The position numbers were made by a program, and so were the translations under genes. Under the pieces are notes generated by a model, which saw nothing but the letters and a program-made list of their open reading frames with translations, did no database searches and had not been told where the DNA came from. Shown here in pieces: positions 45,023 through 58,228 of a DNA stretch of 64,000 nt (positions within the stretch are counted from its first letter, which is position 1; every line of letters begins with the position of its first letter). The DNA lies in contig CAIIXF020000001.1 in assembly GCA_903813345.2 (NCBI GenBank), positions 25,287,915 through 25,351,914 on the forward strand, given 5' to 3'. The DNA is from Owenia fusiformis (Eukaryota; Annelida; Polychaeta; Sabellida; Oweniidae).

Positions 45023-45658
45023 GTTAACAACACAACATTGTGTCCTGCAGTATAAAGAGTTTAATGATAATATAATTGTACTGAAATTAAAATAATCAAA
45101 TTAAAATCTGCTTTCTTCGTGGTTGTTTACGGTGGGTGAAAATTACTAGTAGATTGTGTTACCTGGCATACATAAGCAATTACTGCAAATTATGAATGAC
45201 ATAGTTCAATTGTACAACAACTTTGCAATAGTGAACATAAAGGTACCTTGAGAAACCTAAATATTTAAACCATGATTCCAATACATTTGAGAAATCATCC
45301 GTTGAAGTTGGACATTCTTCACATAGAAAAATGTTATACATTTGTTCTGACACAGAATTCCTTACATGTACACATTGCATTCACACAAAAGCAATGCTTA
45401 ATGATCATTATTGATATGTGCAATCATTACCATACCATTACCAACTGCAATTAATTACACTTAATTACAGACAATTAATTAAAAGGTTTACATGTACCGA
45501 ACAATCTCAAAGAGTAATCTAATATCAAATTACTGATAAAGTCAGACTTTAAAAACATAACAAATTATAGAATGAAAGGTTCTTGAGTACTCTCCTCTCT
45601 TATCACATTGAAGACAAATTACTAGGAGATTTGGCATCTGCATGTCTCTGGGAGGCTG

Positions 45659-48600
45659 CTATTGTAGAACAGTCCTCACTATGGTTTCTAGCACATCTAC
45701 TGACTTTTTCATATCTTCTTCCTTGAGTTCAATATTTACTGTTACACGTATGCTGAAATATAAGAAATCGTGATATGTAATAAATCAAACACTTAAAATT
45801 ACAGATTTCTTTTTGCAGAAAAAACTCTTCTTTGAGTATAGTGTGAATCTCAAATATCATTGAAAACTAGATAACAGCAACTCCGCTGAGTAGCAAATCC
45901 CAACGAACAAAATATCAATTAGCGAATTCCAATCAATCATACTCATTACTTTGGTTAAAATTGAAAAAATTAGATTTTAAAATTGCGAATTCCTGCAAAG
46001 CAGCCATTTTGAATTTTCTGAGATACAAATCTGAAAAATAATACCATAATTGTGATCTACTCCAAAATTCCTTCAATTTGAGTATAATATAGCCATACTT
46101 TGAAGGGATCGAAAAATTATTGCGAAATAGTACATTAGAAGGCCATTTTGAATTTTACAAGGCTCGAATCAGAAAAAAGATACAATATTTGCAATCTACT
46201 CTTAATTGCCTTTCATTTGAGTATAATAAAGCTATACTTAAGAAAGATCTAAAAATTAGCGAACATTTTTGTTTTCCTGTCCCCCCATACACAGCCCCTG
46301 GGGGTCAGGATGAAAAACACGGAATATATGTGAAATAGACAAATTTGTGAATATACTACCAAAATTTCAAACAATAATATTAATTACTTTGGTTCAGAAT
46401 GAAAAATTTATGATTTTTGCGAAAAAGTCCCGTCATTTTTAAAGCGGCGGCCACCTTGAAAAATTTTTTTTTGTGTAAAACTATTCACCAATATACATCT
46501 TTCCACTAAATATGAAGAAAATCCGTCTACTAGTATTTGAGTTATCTTCCGGACAAACGGACGGACTGACTGACTGACAGACGGACTGACGGATGGGCAG
46601 ACAGACAGATGGACGGACAGATGGAGGGCTTCACTATATCCCTACCGAACTTCGTTCATTGGGATAATCAACTTTTGAGCTAGGTATGAAAAGTCCACTG
46701 GCTTAAAAATGAGATGCAATCATAAGAATAAGAGAAAGAGGTTGGATTTAGGACAACCTTAAAGTAGACTTGGTCCTTCTCAAAATGACTGATGACGGAA
46801 ATGCAACTACCTAATACAGAACGGCACAGTAATTTTAAATCTATGAGGATGAACAGCTTCAATAAAGGAGGTCTCATAGAGCCTCTGATGACAAAGATGA
46901 CAGAGATGAAATTATGATTATAATGGTGTGCAATATTACCTGACAGGTGGTAAATGTTGTTCCTCTGTGTCCAGGTACCTAGCCACTGTCAATGCTACCC
47001 CTTTGTCCCTGGCCTAGGAAACAAGAGATTCATAATACATCTACCCATAAATCTACTATATGGCCATTGTTAATGCAGTTACTATAGTTATTATGGAACA
47101 TTATCTCACATCTAGAACACAGACAGATTTTACTCATAAAGTGTCTACTGTTCAATTTGACTCTTTTATGATTGACTGTTTGTAAAGGACTGTGAGTTCT
47201 ATGTAGAATAAATTGGGAGAGGTTTTTAATGCGTTTGCTTATGATTTTCATCTAAAAAAACATTAAAACACTATAAAATGTTTTATTGACTATAAGATTA
47301 CACCATATAATCCAAAAGAATATTTCTGATTTTCAAAGGTTATCTATGGATTAACACCCAGGTATTCTTAGTTTTCAAACTTCAGAGGACTGTACTGGGA
47401 ATCATTGATAATCACTGCTTTTGAAGAAAAATGCTCAATAAAACGTTTTAAGTGTAATGATGTTTTTTAGAAAAAACAAACTCCCCAGGCCAATTCATTC
47501 TACATACAACTCGAGGTCTATTCTGATCTTTTCCTTTGTCAAGAATTGGACAAAACTATAAATCTTAATTCTGTGATTACCTGAATGTCAGGGTTATTTT
47601 TACCATGAAACAAGCGTTGTAATATTTTAGTAATTTGGTTGAAACATGACTGTGATAAATGAAAACACTGGAACGAAGAAAAATCTTTGAGCTATTGTTT
47701 ACCTACCAGATCTACTATTTTCTGTAAAGTCTTTTGGTCTCTTGATCTGTCGCCAGTGGGTTTGATCAGTCGAAGGTGTTGAATAGGTGACACTGGGAGA
47801 CCACAAACTGTTAACCCTGGCAATCTGCAATTTCACATAGACTATGTGTAAGTAATTCATCGTGGTTCATTGTTTGAGATTACAGATGATATGATGTTTG
47901 CAATTTCATGTTGTATTGAGCAAGATGTGAATATATATATATATCTAAAACACAACAATATATTTAAATCAGGTCAACTATAAGATTTCCTTGGGATATA
48001 AAAAGGTTTTAAAAAGTTGTGACTTTTTTGTTTCTTTTCCTTTTGGCGAATGTAAACAATGGAGGTTCTTTCGCTAAGGTTTTTTAACTCATCTATTCAC
48101 ACTGGTTTACAATTGTTTTCTACACAAGGACACCCAATTCCTAGAGATATAAGAACAGAACTAGCTTTGAAACATTATCTCCATTTCCATAGGGTAAGTT
48201 GACTTTTTGGTCGCTAACTCCAATTTTTACAAAACAATTTAATAACGAAAATGTTGTTGAGTAATATATCAGTTATAGCAGTTATTCAACATATACGAGT
48301 AACAACCTGCTTTAAGGTCTGAGTTCCATGTATAGTAATTATCAGGAAATACCAAACTACACTGTGTAGTACTATAAATAAGTATAAAACGGCATACCTT
48401 TGTAGTTGGTTGTGCATATACTGTGCATTTTGTTGAAGAGACTGGAATATTTGCGGCTTTTCTCGCATGATGTTGAGAGACTGGATGGCAGCAGAGGCAA
48501 GCATAGGGGGAAGAGATGCTGAGAAACAATATCCAAGACCTGATAGGCGCTGAAATAAAGTACATAAATGACATTTATGGTAACATAACTTTAATTAAGT

Positions 48601-51600
48601 GTTTCTCTGTGAACCTGAATAACACAATGTCATAGTAATATGCCTTTTTGGAGACATTACGTTTGCAAATTTTGGTTGCTTCGCAATGTTGATTTTCAGT
48701 CTAGCTGAGACAGTTGAGACATTAAGATTGCACCAAGTAGTAAAACCTGTACCGTTGGCTCCTATGTGATCTTTGATCTATAAATAACTAAAAAAGCGAC
48801 TAGAAAATCAATGTGCTAACTTTCTATATGTTTCTAATTTAAAATTAGCAATAGCTGTTGAATAGCTGTATATGTTATGGTTCAATATAAAATTAATCCA
48901 ATGGGGAAGAAATGCATGAAATTTCAAGTATGAAGTATTAGCCATATGATCAGTGAAATTTGTGTTAAAGCTGTTGCAGCAGACTAGAGTTTTTTTCCCA
49001 TTGTGTGTACCAGATTGTTTTGATATGTAATCAGTTGATTGATTTAAGAAAATATGATTTTCGAAGATTTGTTTATGGACATCAATTTACAAACATTTTA
49101 TGTAGCAGCAAACCACTCACAGCAATTTATATTCCTGTTCCTTGTTTTGTAAGTGTACAAGTTGATGGGTGTTCTGAAGGTTTATTTTGAAGTAAACAAA
49201 ATTACAGGTCCAAATATACAGGTCAAAGGTGTATCTTAAGGTCTCTAGTTCTCAATTGTTTCTTTACTGTTTACTTCATTTAAACAGTAACTCATCTAAG
49301 AACTCATTTTTTTTATTGCACCTTTGTGTCTTCACAAGGATATGACAAGAAATATAAAATGGTTACCTTGCTCTTTATATCAAATTAAAATTCTGACAAT
49401 TTAAGAAAATTTATACAATTTTAGGTTGAGTGTAGTAGTATCAAGTCCAATATGTAGAAAAAATTAATCTGTTAAAGGTATTTTATACCTGGTGATCCAC
49501 TACATAAGCTTTCCCACAGCAGAAGCCTCCTATAGACCCCACACTGTTCTCTATGCTGGCTGTTATCAGATCGATCTCACTTACCTACAATATAAAAGTG
49601 TGTGATGGGAATTAGATGCAGTATGGGTGCAAAACTCCAGTGATTAATTTGGGCTGAATTTGAAAAATCTTTGATTCTGAACTTTCATCTTATCTGTTAT
49701 GTATTCAATATACATATGTTATGTTCATAATCATGTTAAATGCATGAGAAATGAGAATCTGAACTTACAGGTATGTTAAAGTGTTCTGTTACTCCTTTAC
49801 CAGATTTTCCCAGAGTTCCAAATGAGATACTCTCATCTATAAATATTCGCACCTTGTATTTCCACTTGAGATCAATCTGAAAACAAATGTAACAGTAATG
49901 CTTATTCACAACTGTAAAGTGTAAATATTTTCAAAATCATATACCATATCAATATGTCATCAGAATATTTTGGCTACATTCTGTTGCAACAGGAGCCAAG
50001 ACTTGCATAGATTAGCAGTTAACTACTAGGTTGTTCTTCAAATTTGGCCCATTGGTTTGTGTGTAAATATCGCTGTATCAAAACTTCAAATTCACTACAC
50101 ATATCAAATAAATATTATGTTTTCCTTCATCATTATTTACAAATATGTTTTAAGATTCAAAATCAAAAGGTTTTGGATATTTTCAAACACATTTATCTTA
50201 GGAGATTTTTGGAGTAATTTTTACATGTTAAAGTATGCTATTTAACCCACTGTATTTTTCGCCATCTATTGACAGTCCTGAAGGCCATTAAAATCATCAG
50301 TTGACAATTTTCCAGTATATAAACTTTAATTGTTCCTTGATTTTTAAATTACTCATTTTTGAATGGTCTATATGTTTCAATGATAAATCCAAAGGAAAAA
50401 TTAGATGAATAAAATGCCCGAAATAAGTGAAAAGATGAACTTTGGCAGCATCTGGAGTGGTACAGTAATTACATGTATATAGTATCTTCTAATATTCTTA
50501 AACTCACCAGTTGAGGAAGAGGACAAATATCTCCATGGTTTAGATATAAGCCCTCTACTATCATAAACCTTCGAGTCACTTTGGCCTTTTTGGGATTCTA
50601 GAAGATAAAACAGTTGCTTTATAGATCAATCTGTATGCAACAAATTAGCTGGAGGACATGTCATGTCACAAGGGTTTTATTCTATTATCAATTTCTTTTT
50701 GTCTAGACTGTCTCTGTTGAAGGATTTATAGCCCAAGTCTCAACGATTTTTGAGTGATTTATAGCACAGGTTTCAAATATGCAGATTAGCAAATTAAACC
50801 AAGGCTAACATGAAAAGAAAAGTACATAAAATCAGCCTCAATTTATTAGCATAAAACAACATTTTAAGATATTTGTATTATTGTATACTCATTAAATTAT
50901 CCAACCAAAAAAAATTGCGGGCATTTATCCAGGGCTCAACCTGGGTACAATTCCTTAAATTAGAAACACATTAGCACATACTTGACTAACACATTTCCTT
51001 CAGTTCAAAGACTTTTACCAAACTCACCTTTTTGTCCTCAATGTCCTGTTCTTTCAGTACTCTTTCAAGATCTTGCATGTCATTGTGTTTGAAATAGACA
51101 ACCTTACTACGAGAGGCCTGAATACCTTTCTGAATAGCAAATGACACCCCATCATCACTGAAACATAGGGACATGAATTGTATATGAAAGCTAACAAGCA
51201 CTCCTTCACTTAATTAGGCATCCAACAATTTGAGGCTTTTCAACAATGTGGATGAATTAAATGTTAGATAGTGTACAAGCAATCATTTACTCGGAAGCAT
51301 GCATCCAACAATTGCTAATCAATATTAAATCACTCACTTAACTTATTCTTACCACTTTTATAAATCAAAATATATTTTTCGCCTATTCATATCATGATAA
51401 ACTATATCGAGATGATAGCCCCTGCTAAAGCTATTGCATGCATGAATATAGTGTACAAGCCAACAAACTTGCAACTTACCAGAATATGACATCACCCCTT
51501 TTAGAATAAGCAGGAATGGCACTGGCCACTGTTGCAAATCCATAAGAATAAAGTATGGCCTCTTCACACTGCATGTACTTGGCAAGTTTCTCTTCCAGTT

Positions 51601-54600
51601 CTAAATGTACATCTATAAAAGAAAGTATCAAAATATTTCACAGATAAAGCATTTCTTTATCAAGCTCACTTTGGAATCATTGTATGGACTAATTCTATTA
51701 TTGATTTGTTTTACAGTATTAAACTAATCTACCACCAACCCTACATCAGAAAGTATGGAACTGAGCGTCCATCAACCACGACAATAAAAACTAAATATGG
51801 GAACATGTACTCACCAACTGTTCCATAGAAACCTCTTGGGCCACATGAACCGACTCCATACTTTCTCAGTGATCTGACTGCCTCTTCCTGAAGATACAGC
51901 CACAGAATAAATAGACATATTATGAAACTGACAAAACATGGCATAAATGTGACAATCAATTAGCTTTCATGAGACTACTGAGTAGATTTGCAGTACATTA
52001 AGAAAGTAGAAAACTGGAAATCATGACTTTTTATTTCCGTTTCTGTATAATCAATTAAATAAGTGTTTACCTTTATTGAGCAGTTCCCTGCCAGTCCAAG
52101 GAAGTTAAATGTTGCCAAGTTGATGCAGGGTTGGCCATTGATGTTCAATAGTTTACCAATAGGCCTATAACATGATGAAAACAAATTGTTAATGGAGTGC
52201 GTGCGAACTGTGTAAAAGTGTGAAGATGTCTAGACTGAGCGATGCATAAAGATATAACTTGGAGGTAGAAATTAATCTATAATTGTGCTATTAGGATATA
52301 CAGATGACTTATTAGAGGAACATATTCTCCTGTTATAACACTGAGCCTAATATTAATAAGTTGGAAAATGAGATCTCATTATTACTTGTTTAACTTCAAA
52401 ATATTTTTTTATCCCTTATTTAATGCTGTGTGGTAAAAAATACACTGAGACACTTAACATGGGATCTGCCATTTTTGCTACATTTCATGAAATTCATCAA
52501 TTTTGACATCAAATTTTGACCCAGTGTAATGGAGATATAACATTGAAACGTTGCGGACTTTATAGGGAATAGAATCAAGATACAGATTTATTTACTTTAT
52601 TGGGATTTCTTTTGTTCCCCGCTTAGAAAACAGTCGTTAAACAAATATGGGGATTAACATGTAAACCTATGAGGTCCTTAACTTTTTTTGAGGAGTATAT
52701 ATCGTCTCCTACATATTCTTAATAATAACATTGCGTCTTGACATCAGAGTCTGATTGAAAATAAGCTCCTTTGAAGAATGAGATCTTCAATATAATGATT
52801 CCAGTTGAAGTCTTTGTTTTGCAAAAGGATTAGTTCAGAACAATGCTTAGAGATTCCTTACAAGAGAGTAGGGCTAGTGTATAATTATACTTACCCTGAG
52901 ACAACATTATCATGCACTAGGGCTAGTAAGGCAGGGTGGTCACTAGGTGTGTCTGGGACTAACGGTTCTGGTGTCCATTCTTCAACCAGCTCTTTCTTCT
53001 CCTACAAATGCACATGTTTTTAGTGCACTGAATGTAGTATGTACCTTATATTATGGCCTATGTACTAAACATTTCTTTGCAGTATGCAGTTCAAGTACTT
53101 GGTAGATGCTACATGAAGTACTAAAAAGTCTGTCAAATAAAACTATCAAATGAAAATGACAAATTGTTTTATTAAACCACAGGTCCTGGTAAACACGTAC
53201 ATAGTTCTCGCCAGGCCTTAGAAAGACTAGAGACTAGTCATATACAGCACTGTAGTATTAAACTGGAGCCAATGATAAAATAAATCATATATTCCCTTAC
53301 CTTGTCTGAGAGGTTGTGTTCTGGCTTGTAACTCTGTGTAAAGAACAATCTGATAATCACCACAATCAAGAGACCCTCAAACAACAAGTGGTAGCTTGGG
53401 ATCTATAAATAAATGACAAGAAATATATTTTTATGAGGTAACAATTAATCACATACCGTATTCTCTCTAATAAATGCACAGTGCATCCCATATTCTCCTG
53501 GAAGAGATGTCTCAAATGATGGGTCATACCTTTTGGTGGTCAATTTTTGGATGTAGTATTTTTGGTCTTAGTGTCCGCCTCTCTCATTACTTTATTGAGC
53601 CCACCACCAATGGGGACTGGATCTAGCATAATTGGGATCCATGGCAATTTCCACAGGACAGAACATACTATATGAAATGGTAACGGGGGGGAGGGGGGGA
53701 TTACCAGATGACCTTTGGTATTGGCATGTTTGATAAACAGGCCTCATTTGCCATTGAAATGGATCTTTTAAGGTAATCGCTTTTGTTTTATAAGTATTCT
53801 CTACAAGTTTGGATCAATAGTATAATACCATAGCTGATAGCTTTGAAATGATAATGTTGAATTAAAAAAACGCCATTTCCACGATTTCAAAATTTTATTT
53901 TGCGTATTTGCGGCACTGAGAGAGCATGTGTTCATGATTGTTCACATGATCACATCCTGCAATTTGATTGGACATCATGTACTGGGGAATCCCCGAATAC
54001 AATAGAGTATGATAGAAATATGGGAGCTACAGTAGGGAACATAAAGAATTACTATAGCTATGAAAATTACATGCTGCCGCACATGTAATAAATTCTTACC
54101 TCAGTGTATTCAGTACTCTATTTTCTCCGTCCTAGTAGTAGGTCCAAATATAGTGGAATTTGTGTCCATGACAAATAAGAACTTAAAAAGTTGAAGTGGA
54201 TATTCACATGTTAAATCCCTTCAAATGTTAAGGTAATTTTGTAGCCTGATTACGCTACAATGGAGGATTGGCTCCCAGAATGCAACATGACACGTGCCAG
54301 CTTTCAAAATGCCGTTCCGCCATTTTGAAACCTGTCACGAGTAAATAAGGTTAACTGATATTGCATTCTGGGAGTCAATCTTCCTTGGATCACAAACATC
54401 AGGCAATTCATGAAAACATTCGTTCGATTTGGTAGGGATTTATCCATCATTTGCAGGTATGAAGCTTTGGATTCATTTATTGTGCTACTTAAAGGGAATT
54501 ATTTTTCTACCGCTTGGGAGAGTTTGAGACACGTAACTTGGAATTTAGCTCATTGTGACAACTTTTGATGGTTGAGTTTTATTTTTGTGCCCCACTTTAC

Positions 54601-57600
54601 TCACTTCTCCTGTTCAGTGGCGTAGGAACAATGTACGCCAAAACACTAGTGCGTACTGCGTAGTGTTGAAAAATGTTCTTTTTTCATATTTTCTCATTGT
54701 ATTGTGCAAAAGTAATCTCGAGCACACTAGCCTAAAGAAATGTTTTGTGGATACCATATGATATGCTCGATTTTTTCAATAGTACTCTGCATGGTTTTTG
54801 TGCCTCTGTTATTTTTCTAACCTGGGCCACAGATAAATGACACTTTTTGAAAAATAAAATATTGACAGTTACCTTGTTTCTACAGTTCTAATACTGTAGA
54901 AAATGCAAAGTAATCATTATTGCTATGTTTGGCAAATAATCATTTAACAGATTGAATTCCCTTACCAACATACTTCATGAAAATCGAGCCATTATTGACT
55001 ATCCAATGGCGTAGCTTCATATACGCAAAAAACGCCATTGCGTACTCTCAAATTTGAGAGAAAAATAGTTTTTTATAATGAATTGCCCCGCACTTTAGAA
55101 ATACTGGATAGATCTTAAATAGTAAGATAATAGTAACAGTAACAATCATATATGAAAAACAAATAAATGATTTGTTCTAATCCTGTGTTGTTTGTTTTTG
55201 GTCCAGATTAAGTCGGAATTTCGTATTTCAAACCGACCCAGGACGCTTCAAAAGCAATCTCATTTTAAAATTTTCTTGGGGGAGAACCCCCCCAAACCCC
55301 CCTCGAATTCGTTCGCTTCGCTCACTTGTGGCGTACTCTCACAAAATACCCACGCTACGCCTCTGTATCTTATGGATTTTAAAACTAAAATACAATTTCG
55401 CCAAATATTCGTGATTCGCGTTCTCTTCACAAATTTGAGAGAAAATGTTTTTTTCAAAAACTACTTGATTAATACCTTTGCAATTTTTTGCGCATGTTCC
55501 GTAATGCTTATGCAAACTGTGGTATCATTTAATTATAATAATGATGAACCTCTTTAAATTAGATGTGTATTTTTTTATTCTCCCCCTACCTGCAATTTTT
55601 CAATTTCACTACAGTTTAAAATCGATTTAAAATCACAGACAGAAATTATAGTTAAGTCAGCAATTATCTATTTTCTTACTAAATCACCAATTGTTATTGG
55701 TAGTACTTCTTGAAATATGAATTAAAGACAAAAACAACTTGAAAATGTTGATTATTCAATTACGCGTTCCACTGATTTCAGTTCTAGAAAAGCCATTACC
55801 TAAATTTTTATTTCATTTGAAAGATAACAGATTATTGTTTTAGGAAATATAACATTTTTGGCACCCCCTAAGTCATGTTGACGTCGATTTGACCTTTGTG
55901 GTGGGAGGTTTATTTGGTCTTGCGAATTAGTGTTGTAAAGGTTGCAGACATTAGGGTTAATTGTATCATTGATCACAAATGCGTTTCTTAAAATCAATTG
56001 ATCAAACTAGATTCTTTAATCTGTACGTATTGTCTTATTGCAGGGTACATAATGGAATCAGACAATACAATTATCTCAATTCAATTATTTGAAAATAATT
56101 AAAAATCTCTCATTTTTATTTGGAAATTGGTCGTCTATATCGTTCGAGTCATAAGAAAAGTGAGAATGATTTGTGTCAAGATTTAAAAGATTGGCTTTCC
56201 ATGGTGATTTTAAATGATGAAAATCATTCGAACATTTTAAGCACATTAAAATGGTATCAGGGAATTTTAAGCTTGCAGATAAAATCGAAACGCCAACCTA
56301 TACGTATGACCAATCGCCCATTCAAATGCATCGCTAAATATTTCCGTTCACTTCATGGTTCACTTAGGTTGTGAAAACATGGCATGCTAAAATCTCTATT
56401 GCCATAAAATGACGTTTTACGAGCATAAAATAGGCGTTTTGATATAGAAGATTTGACACCACTGTTTCATTTTTGTCAGGATTTTTTGGCGTAGTGTTGA
56501 ATTTACTTCCTTCGCCCCTGCTGGTATATGTCTAGGTGCATTCATTCACCCTCTGGGTCTCTGAGATGCATTTCACACCCGGTGATCGTGAATATGGGAC
56601 GGAGGGGGGGAGCAGGCAATTTATTTTTTCAAGAAAAAGTTTACTATTGAATTGCTAAATGGATAGGCACACGGTATGGTAGAATATGTTAGGTTTTCTG
56701 GGATTTTTTCTGAAACGATACGCATCTAAGGTATGAGATCTATTAAAAAAGGCGCAAGGCCATCAACAGGCACAAATCAACGTTTTTGCTATAAACCAAA
56801 CAACAATGGTCTGGACGACCTGTAATAAATACTTGTAAGTGATGTTATCATAACTAAATTAATGTCATTGCTGAATTTATAAAATAAGTTTCCATATGTG
56901 AAATAAAAAATAATCGAAAATAATGAATTTGGGACGGAGGGGGGGAGGGGACGGAGGGGGGGAGCAATATGTATATAAGACATGATAAGAGATGTTTCGC
57001 GACTTTAAGTCCTTTTACTCCAAATGTCCCCATTTTTCAGTCTCCAGGGGTATATCATCCAGTTTCTTACTAAGTTAATGAGTTCATTTTACAAATACAA
57101 GAATTCGTGTGAAGTTGTTTCACTTTATAGAATTATTACTCCCCCCCTCAGTCCCCTCCCCCCCTCCGTCCCATTTTAATTATTTTCGATTATTTTTTAT
57201 TTTGCGTATGGAAACTTATCTTATAAATTCAGCAATGACATTAATTTAGTTATGATAACATCACTTACAAGTATTTATTACAGGTCGTGTAGTCCATTGT
57301 TGCTTGATTTATAGCAAAAACTTTGACTTTTGCACGTTGGTTGCGTTGCGCCTTTTTTAATAGATCTTATATCTTAAAAGAGTATCGGTTCAAAAATAAT
57401 CCTAGAATACCTAACATATTTTATCATACCGTGCCCCTATTCAATTTGCAATTCAATCGTAAACTCTGTCTTGAAAAAATAATTTTACCAGATTTGTTGA
57501 ATTTTCTAGCGTAAATTGCCTGCTCCCCCCCTCCGTCCCATTTTCACGATCACCGGGTGTGCATTTGCTTCGAAATATTTTAAGATCAGAGTAATGAATA

Positions 57601-57887
57601 AACCGGATTAAGTTTAACTTGTTAAACTAGGAGAGTTTCTATGATTGCTGGAAACTCATTTAGATCTAGGCCTAATTTTTCTTGAAAAAAAAGTTCAAAA
57701 ACATTGAAATAAATGGACTTTAGGTCCAAGCCAAAGTTAAGCATTGTAAAAGCTAAATCTATACAGTATTAAGAGATGAATATATTAATGAGAAATCATT
57801 TCCATTTGGTGAACACAAAGAGAGATCATTTACCTGTAGTATACTGGAGAATATTTCGTTGAAATTCCAATTTTCGACGGATGCCAT
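45659..57887 (-). CDS. SPTLC1: serine palmitoyltransferase subunit 1
   Basis: Exons from the start: 57834-57887, 53301-53402, 52895-53001, 52071-52164, 51815-51887, 51480-51612, 51028-51157, 50508-50597, 49769-49876, 49489-49584, 48398-48549, 47707-47824, 46940-47013, 45659-45752. Phases agree throughout and give 474 residues; human SPTLC1 has 473. It is the non-PLP subunit of the ER enzyme that condenses serine and palmitoyl-CoA, the first step of sphingolipid synthesis. An N-terminal membrane helix lies near residues 22-38 ([13 protein letters not shown]). Family blocks: [35 protein letters not shown] (containing the cysteine mutated in human HSAN1), [43 protein letters not shown] and [14 protein letters not shown]. 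It carries no PLP lysine, as expected for this subunit. Intron 1 holds several large repeats. Confidence 0.96.
46548..46625 (+). repeat. GACGGACTGACN simple repeat inside an interspersed repeat
   Basis: Blocks of GACGGACT, GACTGACT and CAGACAGA alternate between GTTATCTTCCGGACAAACGG and a conserved-looking tail (CGAACTTCGTTCATTGGG). Such arrays sit in interspersed repeats of marine invertebrates. It lies in SPTLC1 intron 13. Confidence 0.6.
54242..54408. mobile_element. small foldback MITE
   Basis: GCCTGAT, then TGGAGGATTGGCTCCCAGAA, TGCAA at the left is mirrored by TTGCATTCTGGGAGTCAATC, TTCC and ATCAGGC at the right. The length is about 165 bp with no coding capacity. It lies in SPTLC1 intron 1. 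Confidence 0.6.
54615..56520. mobile_element. composite of CAGTGGCGTAG-type transposon ends
   Basis: CAGTGGCGTAGGAAC begins at 54615, a related GGCGTAGC end is near 55008, an inward CACGCTACGCCTCTG is near 55350-55366, and TTGGCGTAGTG with CGCCCCTG lies near 56486-56520. These look like terminal repeats of one family, perhaps a 365-bp copy (about 55003-55366) inside a larger degraded one. The CGAATTCGTTCGCTTCGCTC stretch at about 55303 is typical of the subterminal DNA of such elements. Boundaries are tentative. Confidence 0.4.
56574..57561. mobile_element. 988-bp near-palindromic foldback element, TSD CATTT
   Basis: It begins CACACCCGGTGATCGTGA and ends TCACGATCACCGGGTGTG, flanked on both sides by CATTT (56569-56573 and 57562-57566). 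The arms are about 430 bp and remain complementary almost to the centre, with GGGACGGAGGGGGGAG blocks at both the outer and inner edges. No protein is encoded: frames inside only reflect the palindrome. It lies in SPTLC1 intron 1, about 270 bases from exon 1. Confidence 0.85.
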
Positions 57888-58228
57888 GTTGTTTTTTTGA
57901 TCGTATGGAGGATTTCACTACACCAGCAAGACATTTGGCATTAACAAAATAAACCCCGTAGTAGAGTATATTATTTATGAATAGAAAAATATTATTTATG
58001 AACTATTGTGCAATTTTGGAAAATATATGAATTGCTGTAACACGAGATGTAATGATAACTGATTATGTTTCCATTGATTTCGCCTACCATATTTACGCAT
58101 ATAGTTTAAATTGTAGTGTTCATCTACACACGCTTTGATGACGTCAAATTCATGCGACGTCAGCAAAGAACCCATGTCTCTCCAGATTTGATGAAAGTTT
58201 GTTCAATATTTACATCTTTTTCATCCCA
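57888..58228. promoter_or_regulatory. shared head-to-head promoter of SPTLC1 and the metadherin-like gene
   Basis: The start codons of two divergent genes are only 341 bp apart, so their promoters must overlap. A full palindromic CRE, TGACGTCA, is at 58139-58146, and a second GACGTCA core is at 58156-58162 (CGACGTCAG). Such sites are bound by CREB/ATF and related bZIP factors. No TATA box is evident for either gene. Transcription start sites are unknown. Confidence 0.6.

Noticed and set aside
55192-55557. Frame of 121 codons inside the 54615-56520 element
   Set aside because: It crosses transposon terminal repeats and homopolymers and shows no transposase motif.
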